15,771 nucleotides of DNA from contig JAYUQC010000047.1 in NCBI GenBank assembly GCA_043759735.1, positions 1 to 15,771 of the forward strand, read 5' to 3'. This stretch comes from CAISIP01 sp043759735. Its GTDB lineage: Bacteria; Pseudomonadota; Gammaproteobacteria; Burkholderiales; Burkholderiaceae_C. The notes beneath the pieces were generated by a model that was given only the letters and a program-made list of their open reading frames with translations, was not told the DNA's origin and did no database searches. This document shows positions 7,576 to 14,332 of this stretch, in pieces (the stretch's first letter is position 1; every line of letters begins with the position of its first letter). Both the position numbers and the translations under genes were made by a program.

Positions 7576-8481
7576 TCAACCGCGCGGATGGTGCTTCGCG
7601 TGCAGCTGGCGCAGCCGCTCGCGCGCGACATGGGTATAGATGGTCGTGGTGGAAATATCCGCATGACCGAGCAGCATCTGCACTGCGCGCAGGTCGGCGC
7701 CGTGGTTCAGCAGATGGGTTGCGAACGCATGGCGCAAGGTATGCGGCGATGGCGCACCGGACAGCCCGGCGCGCAGCGCGTATTTTTTGACGATGCTCCA
7801 GAACATCACCCGCGACATCGCGCTGCCGGCATTGATGCCGCTGCTGGTCACGAACAGGGACACCGTCTGGCGCTGGCCGAGCAGCGCCGGTCGCGCCTGC
7901 TCCAGGTAGCGCCGCAGCCACAGGCCGGCTTCTTCGCCGAAAGGCACCAGCCGCTCCTTGTTGCCCTTCCCAAACACCCGCAGCACATGCTCCTGCAAGC
8001 TGATGTTGAGCACCCGCAATCCGACCAGTTCGCTGACACGCAGGCCACTGGCATACATCAGTTCGAGCATGGTTCGATCACGCATGCCGAGCGTCGTGCC
8101 CACGTCGGGCGCCGCCAACAGCACCTCGACCTGCGCCTCGGACATGGTCTTGGGCACCCGCAGCGCCTGGCGTGCCGCCTGCAGCTTGAGCGTCGGGTCG
8201 GCGCAGATCCGGTTCTCGCGCAGTGCCCAGCGGAAGAACTGCTTGAACACCGACAGGCGCCGGTTCGCGGTGGTGGCCTTGGTCTGCGCATGGCGGGCGG
8301 AAAAATAGCCATTCAGATGGTGTTCGCCGACGGCCAACAGGTCCACGCCCTGCGCCTGCAGCCACTGCGCCAGCAACCCGAGGTCACGCCGGTAGGCCGA
8401 CAATGTGTTGCGCGACAGGCCTTGTTCCAGCCACAACGCATCGATGAAGGTGTCTATCTCGGATGGGCTCGATTCGGGCAT
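7576..8481 (-). CDS. xerD: Tyrosine recombinase XerD
   Basis: XerD acts with XerC at dif to resolve chromosome dimers before division. The 301-residue protein has the N-terminal core-binding SAM-like domain (about 8-90, with GLSRNTLSAYRRDLGLLAQW) and the catalytic domain (about 110-295). All six catalytic positions are present: R148 in ASGLRVSEL, K172 in GKGNKERLVP, H247 and R250 in SPHTLRHAFATHLL, H273 in LLGHADISTT, and the nucleophile Y282 in TIYTHV. It matches XerD more closely than XerC or an integron or phage integrase, and there is no att site or cargo nearby. The start MPESSPSE at 8481 removes an arginine-rich extension. It converges on the antiporter gene with a 39-base gap. Confidence 0.93.
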   Translation of the reverse strand: MPESSPSEIDTFIDALWLEQGLSRNTLSAYRRDLGLLAQWLQAQGVDLLAVGEHHLNGYFSARHAQTKATTANRRLSVFKQFFRWALRENRICADPTLKLQAARQALRVPKTMSEAQVEVLLAAPDVGTTLGMRDRTMLELMYASGLRVSELVGLRVLNISLQEHVLRVFGKGNKERLVPFGEEAGLWLRRYLEQARPALLGQRQTVSLFVTSSGINAGSAMSRVMFWSIVKKYALRAGLSGAPSPHTLRHAFATHLLNHGADLRAVQMLLGHADISTTTIYTHVARERLRQLHAKHHPRG

Positions 8482-8648
8482 GCGCGTGGATGGTAACGCG
8501 CCTCGGCCCGGGTCACGCGAACACGACCTTGCTGATCTTCTCCGGCATGCCTGCCGCATCATCGTGTTTTATGCTGGCGGTGCAGCGGGCCACAGCGACG
8601 GCGCAGGAAACGCCGCCTGCAGGGCAGCACCTTCCGGTGCGACTCAAA

Positions 8649-9179
8649 TCAGGCAGCCCTGAGGCGGCGCAGCAGCCAGCGGACCAACGCCACCAGCAAA
8701 AGCGCCAGCGTCGGCAATTGATAGGCCGGTCCGATGTAGACGTTTTTGACCTGGGTGAAGAACGACGCCCATGCAACCTGCGCCTCGGACAGATCAGGGA
8801 ACATCAACAGCATCGCGGTAATCTGCGCGTTCTCGCACAGGTCCCAGGCGCCCGCGAAAACCGGGATCCAGGCCAGCCAAAGCCAGCCATCTGAGGGCCG
8901 CAGGCGGGTCAGCAGGCCGCTGAACAAGGTCACGTACAGCATCGGAAACAGCACGTCGACCGTCGGGCTGGACCAGGCGTAGGCACGCCGGCCTGCCGCG
9001 CCATACTGCTCCATCGCCGCCACGAGTTCCGTGTAGCTGTAGCCATCGCGCACGTCGAGCACCTCGCCGCCGATGGGCAGGGCCGGAAACACCACATACA
9101 GCCAGAACAGGACTCCGACGAAGCTGCCCGTCAGCACCGGTGTCCGACTGGCAAACCGGAAATAGCGGTCGGGAACCAT
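8649..9179 (-). CDS. Conserved-looking four-helix membrane protein, unknown function
   Basis: The product is 176 residues with about four membrane segments: residues ~14-36 (TPVLTGSFVGVLFWLYVVFPAL), ~72-90 (DVLFPMLYVTLFSGLLTRL), ~98-122 (LWLAWIPVFAGAWDLCENAQ) and ~150-170 (LPTLALLLVALVRWLL). A soluble stretch, GYSYTELVAAMEQYGAAGR, lies between helices 1 and 2. The acidic/aromatic motif AWDLCENAQI at the end of helix 3 is the most distinctive feature. I do not recognise the family. It starts 17 bases after the lipoprotein gene on the same strand, so it is probably the last gene of the Mla-like cluster transcript. A GCACC-TTCC-GGTGC hairpin follows its stop. Confidence 0.7.
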   Translation of the reverse strand: MVPDRYFRFASRTPVLTGSFVGVLFWLYVVFPALPIGGEVLDVRDGYSYTELVAAMEQYGAAGRRAYAWSSPTVDVLFPMLYVTLFSGLLTRLRPSDGWLWLAWIPVFAGAWDLCENAQITAMLLMFPDLSEAQVAWASFFTQVKNVYIGPAYQLPTLALLLVALVRWLLRRLRAA

Positions 9180-9196
9180 GCAAGGCGCACTATGGA

Positions 9197-9865
9197 TCAG
9201 GGGACCCGCGCCGTGTCACCACCCACCAGCAGGATGCGCCGCCGGATGCGGGCCGACTCCTGCGCGTCACCCGCCTGCTCGGCGCGCTGCGCCTGCACAC
9301 CGAGCCAGGCCAGCAATGGCCGCCGCCAGCCCTGGCCGGAGGCGGCATCGATGGCAAGGGCGATTGTTTGCGGGTCGGCGCGGCCGCTGCGCAGCAACAC
9401 GCCTGCGGCAACCAACCGGGACAGCGGGCCCTCCAGCTGCGCCAGTTGCGCCCCGCCGACCTGCGCCGCCAGCAGCGGTCGGTGCGGCGCGGGCAGCAGC
9501 GCTGCGTCGGCCGCTGTAGCCTGCCCCTGCAGGTAGCGCGCATAGGCCTGCTCCGGCGCCGCGGCGTCCTGCGCCAATAGCTCGAAACCGGCGCAGGTCT
9601 CGAACACCAGGCTGGCAACACGGGATGCACATCGCACCAGCTCGGCCCGAGCCAGCAGGTCGGCGCGCCCGGTGCGAGCAATCTCAGCGCGCGCGCGTGC
9701 GAACTCAACTTCCTCGATGCGGCTGTTGCCCGACAGATAAGCGTCCTGGGCCCGCTCGATGGCGCCTTGTGCGTTCAGTTGCCAATCGGGAGGCGGCGGC
9801 CCACCGGCACAACCGGCCAGCAGCGCGGCCCATGCGGCGATTGTCCAGAGCAGCGCGCGCGTCAT
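9197..9865 (-). CDS. Predicted lipoprotein of the MCE/Mla-like cluster
   Basis: The start at 9865 overlaps the stop of the MlaD-like gene (ATGA), so the two are translationally coupled. The 222-residue product has a lipoprotein signal: MTRALLWTIAAWAALLAGC, with the lipobox LLAGC and Cys19 as the acylated residue. The rest is alanine- and arginine-rich helix with TPR-like character (about 35-215), for example NAQGAIERAQDAYLSGNSRI and ELVRCASRVASLVFETCAGF. Residue +2 is Ala, so it would be expected to go to the outer membrane. It sits where MCE clusters usually encode an auxiliary lipoprotein, but its helical make-up does not resemble the PqiC type. Its role is inferred from position only. Confidence 0.8.
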   Translation of the reverse strand: MTRALLWTIAAWAALLAGCAGGPPPPDWQLNAQGAIERAQDAYLSGNSRIEEVEFARARAEIARTGRADLLARAELVRCASRVASLVFETCAGFELLAQDAAAPEQAYARYLQGQATAADAALLPAPHRPLLAAQVGGAQLAQLEGPLSRLVAAGVLLRSGRADPQTIALAIDAASGQGWRRPLLAWLGVQAQRAEQAGDAQESARIRRRILLVGGDTARVP

Positions 9866-10860
9866 GGCAACTTGATTTGCGCGTCGCGCGCAAACGGCCA
9901 CTTGCGGTTGATCTCGTTGACCAGATGCTCGACCTTGCGCAGGCTGGCCTCGACCTCGGTGCGCAAGGCGCCCAGGTCGGTCGTCGCTTCACGGGTATTG
10001 GCGCCAATGGCCTGCGCCTCCACCAGCACGGCATCGACTTTTTTCAGACTGTTGCGCGCCTCGGCCAGCAGGCCGTTGAGCTGGACCACTGTCGCGCGGG
10101 TTTCCGACACCACGCCTTGCTGGCCGAATACCTGCTGGTCGGCGCGCGCGATCATGCCGTCGGTGCGCTGTGCGATGCCATCGGCCTTGAGCACCAGGCC
10201 GTCCACCCGGGCCAGCAGCGCGTTGGTACGTTGCAGCGCCTGCGACAGCTGGCGCGCATCCGCATCGTTGCCCATCAGCACGCCGATGGCGCCGCGCGGG
10301 CCGTTGAGCTTCTCGGCTGCGATCTGCAGGTTGCGCAGGCTGGCGTTCAGCGGCGCGTCCTGGCTGGTCAGCGCCCCCAGGTTGCCGACCAATTCGCGCA
10401 CGCTGGCCATCATGCGCGGAATCTCGGCCGCCGCATCGCCCCGCAATACCTTGCGCTCCGCGCCATCGGGCAGCGGTGGATCGGTCAGCACCCCGGTAAA
10501 GGCGCGGATCTTGGTGCCGCCGACCAGGCCGCTTTCCATCGTGAACACGCTCGATGTGCGCAGCCAGTGCGCATCTTTTTGCGGCACGTTGACGATGATG
10601 CGGGCATTGCCTTCGCTCGAGAGCTCGATGCGGCCGATGCGGCCGATCGGAAATCCGGAGAAGGTCATGTTCATGCCCACCGCAATACCTTCGGAGTCAT
10701 CGGCGATCAGCACCAGCTGCTGGGTGCGTTCGAACGCGCCGCGGGCATACATCAGGTAGGCAATGGCACCCGACAGCAGTACCAGCATGGCCAAGAGCAA
10801 CAGCCGGGCCTTGCGCTCCAGATGCGGAACCGGCGGCGGGTGTTCGGAAGGCTCGGTCAT
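9862..10860 (-). CDS. MlaD-like MCE-domain lipid transport protein
   Basis: MCE proteins form periplasmic hexameric rings that bind lipids and pass them between the membranes. The 332-residue protein has an N-terminal cytoplasmic piece with PPPVPHLERKAR, one membrane anchor (about 18-39, LLLLAMLVLLSGAIAYLMYA), an MCE domain (about 47-125) with DDSEGIAVGMNMTFSGFPIG and SGLVGGTKIRAFTG, and a long helical tail (about 140-325) suited to a coiled tube. The length fits single-MCE proteins of the MlaD type with an extended helical part. It lies 19 bases behind the permease gene and overlaps the lipoprotein gene by 4 bases. The substrate cannot be told from sequence. Confidence 0.88.
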   Translation of the reverse strand: MTEPSEHPPPVPHLERKARLLLLAMLVLLSGAIAYLMYARGAFERTQQLVLIADDSEGIAVGMNMTFSGFPIGRIGRIELSSEGNARIIVNVPQKDAHWLRTSSVFTMESGLVGGTKIRAFTGVLTDPPLPDGAERKVLRGDAAAEIPRMMASVRELVGNLGALTSQDAPLNASLRNLQIAAEKLNGPRGAIGVLMGNDADARQLSQALQRTNALLARVDGLVLKADGIAQRTDGMIARADQQVFGQQGVVSETRATVVQLNGLLAEARNSLKKVDAVLVEAQAIGANTREATTDLGALRTEVEASLRKVEHLVNEINRKWPFARDAQIKLP

Positions 10861-10879
10861 GGCGATAGCGTGGTTCGGC

Positions 10880-11755
10880 TCAATAGTAGTTGCCCACCAG
10901 GGACAACACCTCGATCAGCAGGATCAGCGCGAACAGGCGCCCGAGCTGGCCGATCTCGTCTCGGCGGCGCAAGGGCGCACCATCCAGATGCGGATTGGGC
11001 GCGATCGGCAAGATCGCCACGACCAGGCTGAAAAAGAACGCCTTCAGGCCCAGGATCAGCGTGGCCGCCGGTGTGAACACCTGGCCGACAGCCCGGGTGT
11101 AGGCGGCAAATCCCCAGGTGGTGAATCCGTAGATCGAGACATACGTCATCACCAGCGCCAGAACCGCACTCAGGGCCGCCAGCAATACTACCGAAAACAC
11201 ACCACCGAGCACCCGCGGCAGCAGCAGGTCGCGCGCCGGGTCCCCGCCACCGCGCCACAGACCATGCAAAACGCCCTGCTGGCGCAGGTCGGCCACCGCC
11301 TCGCCGCTGGGCATGGTGAAGCGCAGCGCGACAAACAGGGCCACCAGCAGCGGCAGCAGTTCCACCACCAGGGTGCGCACCAGCACGTCAAGTGCATACT
11401 GCGAGAGGCCATAGGCTTCGGCCGTGGCCACGACGATCTGGATAATGACCAGACTCAGCAACGCAGACAAGGCGACAAAACCGGGCAGCAAGGGGGCAGT
11501 TGCCAAATACAACTGCTGGTTGATCGCCAGGCGCTGGCTGCGCCGGTAGCTCGAGGGCGACAACATCAACACCAGCATCTGCGCCGCAAACTGGGCCACC
11601 ACCCACCAACCCAGCGCCCAACGCAGCGGAGAACGGCTCCAGCGCACCGGATCGAGTTGCGACAGCGCGCTGTCGCCCAACTCCAGGCCGGCATCGACAA
11701 CCTGGCCGAGGCGGCGGCGCACCTTGCGGTCACTGTCAGGGCTGGCGACGCTCAT
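10880..11755 (-). CDS. MlaE-type ABC lipid transporter permease
   Basis: MlaE-family permeases sit in the inner membrane and couple an ATPase to a periplasmic MCE ring. The 291-residue product starts MSVASPDSDRKVRRRLGQ at 11755 and has an amphipathic start, then about five or six membrane segments. It has the MlaE core with LVIIQIVVATAEAYGLSQYA (about 112-131), LVRTLVVELLPLLVALFVAL (about 136-155) and GEAVADLRQQGVL. The E-I-x-x-(L/M) motif that normally docks the ATPase reads less clearly here (SGEAVADLRQ). No ATPase gene lies next to it. Its ATG shares a base with the stop of the second repeat-encoded mini-ORF (TGATG). It is a diverged member of the family, and function is inferred from the MlaD partner. 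Confidence 0.85.
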   Translation of the reverse strand: MSVASPDSDRKVRRRLGQVVDAGLELGDSALSQLDPVRWSRSPLRWALGWWVVAQFAAQMLVLMLSPSSYRRSQRLAINQQLYLATAPLLPGFVALSALLSLVIIQIVVATAEAYGLSQYALDVLVRTLVVELLPLLVALFVALRFTMPSGEAVADLRQQGVLHGLWRGGGDPARDLLLPRVLGGVFSVVLLAALSAVLALVMTYVSIYGFTTWGFAAYTRAVGQVFTPAATLILGLKAFFFSLVVAILPIAPNPHLDGAPLRRRDEIGQLGRLFALILLIEVLSLVGNYY

Positions 11756-11820
11756 CAGGCAACCTTCGTGCTGCGCACTGCGGTGCGAGCTTGCTTGGGG
11801 CGGCCCGGCGCTGCGCTCAT
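11755..11820 (-). CDS. Repeat-encoded mini-ORF 2, 21 residues, overlapping the mlaE start
   Basis: This ORF occupies one 65-bp repeat unit and reads MSAAPGRPKQ followed by ARTAVRSTKVA. Its start overlaps the stop of mini-ORF 1 (TTATGAG), and its TGA shares a base with the permease ATG (TGATG). The reading frame and both overlaps are preserved, so a ribosome leaving the hydrolase gene could pass through both mini-ORFs to reach the permease. The peptide core PK...VRSTK matches the frame used in the hutD extension. Nothing shows that it is translated. Confidence 0.4.
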   Translation of the reverse strand: MSAAPGRPKQARTAVRSTKVA

Positions 11821-11885
11821 AAGGCAACCTTCGTGCTGCGCACTGCGGTGCAAGCTTGCTTGGGGCGGCCCGGCGCTGCGCTCAT
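11756..11885 (-). repeat. Tandem 2 x 65-bp repeat between the hydrolase and permease genes
   Basis: The units are 11756-11820 and 11821-11885 and are almost identical, differing at a TGATGAG/TTATGAG position and a CGC/TGC codon. The boundary sequence GTTGCCTGATGAGCG occurs three times on the minus strand, ending near 11881, 11816 and 11751; the first spans the hydrolase stop and the last spans the mlaE start. The core GGGCCGCCCCAAG...AGTGCGCAGCACGAAGG is shared with the hutD repeat. No transposase or terminal inverted repeats are seen. Confidence 0.9.
11817..11885 (-). CDS. Repeat-encoded mini-ORF 1, 22 residues, overlapping the hydrolase stop
   Basis: This is the first copy of the repeat peptide, reading MSAAPGRPKQ followed by ACTAVRSTKVAL. 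Its ATG begins on the last base of the hydrolase stop (TGATG), and its own TGA overlaps the ATG of mini-ORF 2. A single base change turned the original TGA at the unit end into TTA, moving the stop by one codon into the next overlap. Translation is unproven. Confidence 0.4.
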   Translation of the reverse strand: MSAAPGRPKQACTAVRSTKVAL

Positions 11886-12688
11886 CAGGCAACCATCTCG
11901 GAGAACTCGGTTGTGGTCAGGCAACGCACGCCGCGCGCGCGCAATTGCGCCAGAAACGCCTGGCCGGCCGCCTCGAATCCGGCCACCGCACTCATGCAGT
12001 CGGTGAGAAATACCGTGTTGTGCAGGCGGCCGAGATCCCACTGGGCCAGCATGTCCTGGCCCGATGCCGCCACGCAATGGCTCAGCGCCTCGCCCGCAAC
12101 CAGCAGCAGATCGTCGCCCCTGGCCAGCTGCGCCAACAGCGCGGTATTGAGCTGCGTGCGCGGATCGTCGGCACGCGGCACGTCGGCGCGGAACGCGCTG
12201 TACTGCTCGGTCATCGGGTTCAGGCCCTTGACCATCTTGTCGCAGGCACGCCCCTTTGCGAGTTCCCAACGCGCCAGTCCATCCGCCAGCGTCTGCTCGA
12301 TGTTGTGGCCCCAGGTGCCGAGCACGCAATGCACCGGCCAGGCAATCAGCGTGCGTTCGCCGCCGGCCTCCAGTGCCTGCAGGTAGGCCAGCGCCTCGGC
12401 GCTGCGGCTGGCATCCCGTGGCCGGACCCGCCCGCTCTGCGCATCGGCGGCGGTGATGGCGGTGAACGGCGCAAGCGGCGCGCCATCGGCGCCCAGCCAG
12501 AACGTCGTTCGTTCGATTCCCACACCGGCATGCGAGTCGAGCGTGACCACGATTTCATCCATCTGCCCTGTCATGCGGTCAACAAATCGGGCCAGGCGCT
12601 GCATGTCCTCACGGGCGCCCGGGACCGGCAACGTGGCCCGCGGGATGTCCATGAAATCGTTCTGGGGATCGATGATCAGCAAACGCAT
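11885..12688 (-). CDS. Cysteine hydrolase, isochorismatase superfamily, PncA-like
   Basis: This family hydrolyses amides or related bonds with a Cys-Lys-Asp triad; the closest likeness here is nicotinamidase. The start MRLLIIDPQNDFMDIPRATL gives 267 residues. D7 in the DPQNDF motif, K154 (or K151) in DKMVKGLNP and C205 in GEALSHCVAAS make the triad. DSHAG at 51-55 would supply metal ligands as in PncA. WPVHCVLGTWGHN at 117-129 resembles the nicotinamidase WPxHCVxGTxG motif. It is longer than classic PncA (about 210 residues), with extra sequence at about 140-180, so the substrate may differ. It lies 39 bases behind queG on the same strand. Its stop is the entry point of the 65-bp repeats. Confidence 0.8.
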   Translation of the reverse strand: MRLLIIDPQNDFMDIPRATLPVPGAREDMQRLARFVDRMTGQMDEIVVTLDSHAGVGIERTTFWLGADGAPLAPFTAITAADAQSGRVRPRDASRSAEALAYLQALEAGGERTLIAWPVHCVLGTWGHNIEQTLADGLARWELAKGRACDKMVKGLNPMTEQYSAFRADVPRADDPRTQLNTALLAQLARGDDLLLVAGEALSHCVAASGQDMLAQWDLGRLHNTVFLTDCMSAVAGFEAAGQAFLAQLRARGVRCLTTTEFSEMVA

Positions 12689-12727
12689 TCGGTTCAGTTC
12701 CGGTGCAAGTCGCAAGCTGGTTGCGGG

Positions 12728-13837
12728 TCAATCGGTGGCATGGGCTCGATGGTAGCCCAAGGCCCAGGCCACATGTTCACGCACCAGCGCGCTGGGATGA
12801 TTTTCCCGTTGGCGCAATGCCTGCTCGATCGCGGGGTCGAACTGCGCGGCCAGCGCGTTGCCCAGCGCTACGGCGATATTGCGCAACCAGCGCTCGTGAC
12901 CGATGCGCCGGATCGGGCTGCCCTCGAGCAGTTGCAGAAACTGCGCCTCGCTCCAGCCAAAGAGGGTCACCAGCTGGGCCCCAACCAGACCCTCACGCGG
13001 ATCGAAATCGGGCAGCGTACTGCGTTGCGCGAACTTGTTCCACGGACAGGCCAGCTGACAATCGTCGCATCCGTAGATCCGGTTGCCCATCAAGGGGCGC
13101 AGCTCGGGCGCGATCGATCCGGCATGTTCAATCGTCAGGTAGGAAATGCAGCGCCGGGCATCGAGCCGGTATGGCGCAACGATGGCGCGGGTCGGACACA
13201 CATCGATACAAGCCTCGCAACTACCGCAGTGGTCGCTGACCGAAGCGGTCGGCGGCAACGCGATATCAAGGTAGATCTCACCCAGAAAAAACATCGATCC
13301 TGCTTCGCGGTTCAGCACCAGCGTATGTTTGCCGCGCCATCCCTGCCCGCTGCGCACTCCCAGTTCAACCTCCAGCACCGGAGCGGAGTCCGTGAACACG
13401 CGGTAGCCCAGATCACCGACCTCCGACCTGATGCGATAGGCCAGGCGCTGCAGCCGTTGGCGCAATACCTTGTGGTAGTCGCGCCCCCGGGCATACAGAG
13501 ACACCACGCCTTCTGTTGCGCGATGGAGACGATCGAACTCTATCGCCTGCCAGGAATGTTCTTGCGCCGCATGCCCTGTGTTCAAATAGTCCAGGCGGGC
13601 GGTCAGCACAGTCACTGTGCCAGGCACGAGTTCAGCCGGTCGGGCACGTTTGAGTCCATGCGCCGCCATGTATGCCATATCGCCGTGAAAACCCTGCTCC
13701 AGCCACGCCAGCAATCCTTGCTCCGCGCCAGACAGATCGATATTGCTCAGTCCGATCTGGGAGAACCCAAGTTCATGGGCCCAGCGGGTGATGCGGGACA
13801 CCAATTGACCTTGATCGACTAGAACATGGGTACTCAT
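12728..13837 (-). CDS. queG: Epoxyqueuosine reductase
   Basis: QueG uses cobalamin and two [4Fe-4S] clusters to reduce epoxyqueuosine to queuosine in tRNA. The start MSTHVLVDQGQLVSRI gives 369 residues, the usual size. Cluster cysteines are visible in HCGSCEACIDVCPTRAI (C204, C207, C210, C214) and in YGCDDCQLACPWNKF (C257, C260, C264). FTDSAPVLEVELGVRSGQGW at about 148-167 carries the likely catalytic Asp, D150, and GKHTLVLNREAGSMFFLGEI follows. The C-terminus (about 300-365) is HEAT-like helix. Its first 12 bases overlap the tsaE coding start on the other strand. A TATAAT box (13852-13847) just before the start implies a very short leader. Confidence 0.96.
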   Translation of the reverse strand: MSTHVLVDQGQLVSRITRWAHELGFSQIGLSNIDLSGAEQGLLAWLEQGFHGDMAYMAAHGLKRARPAELVPGTVTVLTARLDYLNTGHAAQEHSWQAIEFDRLHRATEGVVSLYARGRDYHKVLRQRLQRLAYRIRSEVGDLGYRVFTDSAPVLEVELGVRSGQGWRGKHTLVLNREAGSMFFLGEIYLDIALPPTASVSDHCGSCEACIDVCPTRAIVAPYRLDARRCISYLTIEHAGSIAPELRPLMGNRIYGCDDCQLACPWNKFAQRSTLPDFDPREGLVGAQLVTLFGWSEAQFLQLLEGSPIRRIGHERWLRNIAVALGNALAAQFDPAIEQALRQRENHPSALVREHVAWALGYHRAHATD

Positions 13838-13844
13838 TACCCAT
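13826..13844. promoter_or_regulatory. Perfect 7-bp inverted repeat covering both queG and tsaE start codons
   Basis: ATGGGTA (13826-13832) and TACCCAT (13838-13844) flank CTCAT. The left arm contains the tsaE ATG, and the centre contains the queG start (complement of CAT, 13835-13837). It could be an operator or a hairpin at the 5' end of the transcripts. Confidence 0.5.
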
Positions 13845-14332
13845 TGATTATAAAAAGCCTGTGCTGGCCGGACGAGGCCGCCACCCGCCTGTTCGCAGCT
13901 TGCCTGGCGCAGCAGCCCGGCATTGTTGATTGCTTCATCGAACTGCATGGCGAACTCGGTGCCGGCAAGACCAGTTTCGTGCGCCATCTATTGCAGGCCC
14001 TGGGTGTGACCGGCCACGTCAAAAGCCCGACTTATGCGGTGGTCGAGCCCTATGCGCTTGCATGCACGCCCTCGCTCGATGCGCCACTGCAAATTTGGCA
14101 TTTCGACTTTTTTCGCTTCAACGATCCCGACGAGTGGGAAGACGCGGGTTTTCGCGACATTTTCGGCAGCACCGGCCTCAAGCTTGTCGAATGGCCGGAG
14201 CAGGCCGATGGAATGTTGCCGCTAGCCGATCTGGCCCTGCACATTGCGCTGCAGGACGATGATGCACGCGCCGTACGGCTGATAGCCCAAACCCCGATCG
14301 GCGCCGCGTTGCTGGCCGCCGTCTGCCGATGA
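13826..14332 (+). CDS. tsaE: tRNA threonylcarbamoyladenosine biosynthesis ATPase TsaE
   Basis: TsaE is the cytosolic ATPase that supports TsaB/TsaD in making t6A37 on ANN-reading tRNAs. The 168-residue protein has the P-loop GELGAGKTS (42-50), KSPTYAVVEPY at 66-76, the switch-like HFDFFRFNDPDEWEDAGFRD at 92-111, and LVEWPEQADGMLP at 120-132, all typical of the family. The start at 13826 overlaps the queG start on the opposite strand by 12 bases; a TTG at 13844 could be an alternative that avoids the overlap. Its stop overlaps the amidase ATG (ATGA, 14329-14332), giving likely translational coupling, an arrangement common in betaproteobacteria. Confidence 0.95.
   Translation: MGTHYPLIIKSLCWPDEAATRLFAACLAQQPGIVDCFIELHGELGAGKTSFVRHLLQALGVTGHVKSPTYAVVEPYALACTPSLDAPLQIWHFDFFRFNDPDEWEDAGFRDIFGSTGLKLVEWPEQADGMLPLADLALHIALQDDDARAVRLIAQTPIGAALLAAVCR
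13847..13852 (-). promoter_or_regulatory. Predicted -10 box of the queG transcript
   Basis: The minus strand reads TATAAT, preceded by TTTT. It lies 9 bases before the queG ATG, so transcription would begin within about 5 bases of the start codon and the mRNA would be nearly leaderless. No good -35 match sits 17 bases upstream. The box lies inside the tsaE coding sequence. Confidence 0.45.

Noticed and set aside
7576..8481. Integrase marking a genomic island
   Set aside because: Sequence, length and operon-like context fit housekeeping XerD, and no tRNA, att repeat or mobile cargo is nearby.
7588..8496. A 302-codon + strand frame opposite xerD
   Set aside because: XerD on the minus strand has all six catalytic residues; the opposite frame shows no family features.
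8627..8640. GCACC-TTCC-GGTGC hairpin behind the four-helix membrane protein gene as a terminator
   Set aside because: The stem is perfect but only 5 bp, with no T-tract; it may be a weak transcript end but is not callable.
11756..11885. Possible CRISPR array or insertion sequence at the direct repeats
   Set aside because: There are only two adjacent copies with no spacers, no cas genes, no transposase and no terminal inverted repeats.
10763..13822. A 1019-codon open frame on the + strand opposite the hydrolase, permease, MCE and queG genes
   Set aside because: It is antisense to genes with clear family motifs, its product has no recognisable domain, and long stop-free antisense frames are usual in GC-rich DNA.
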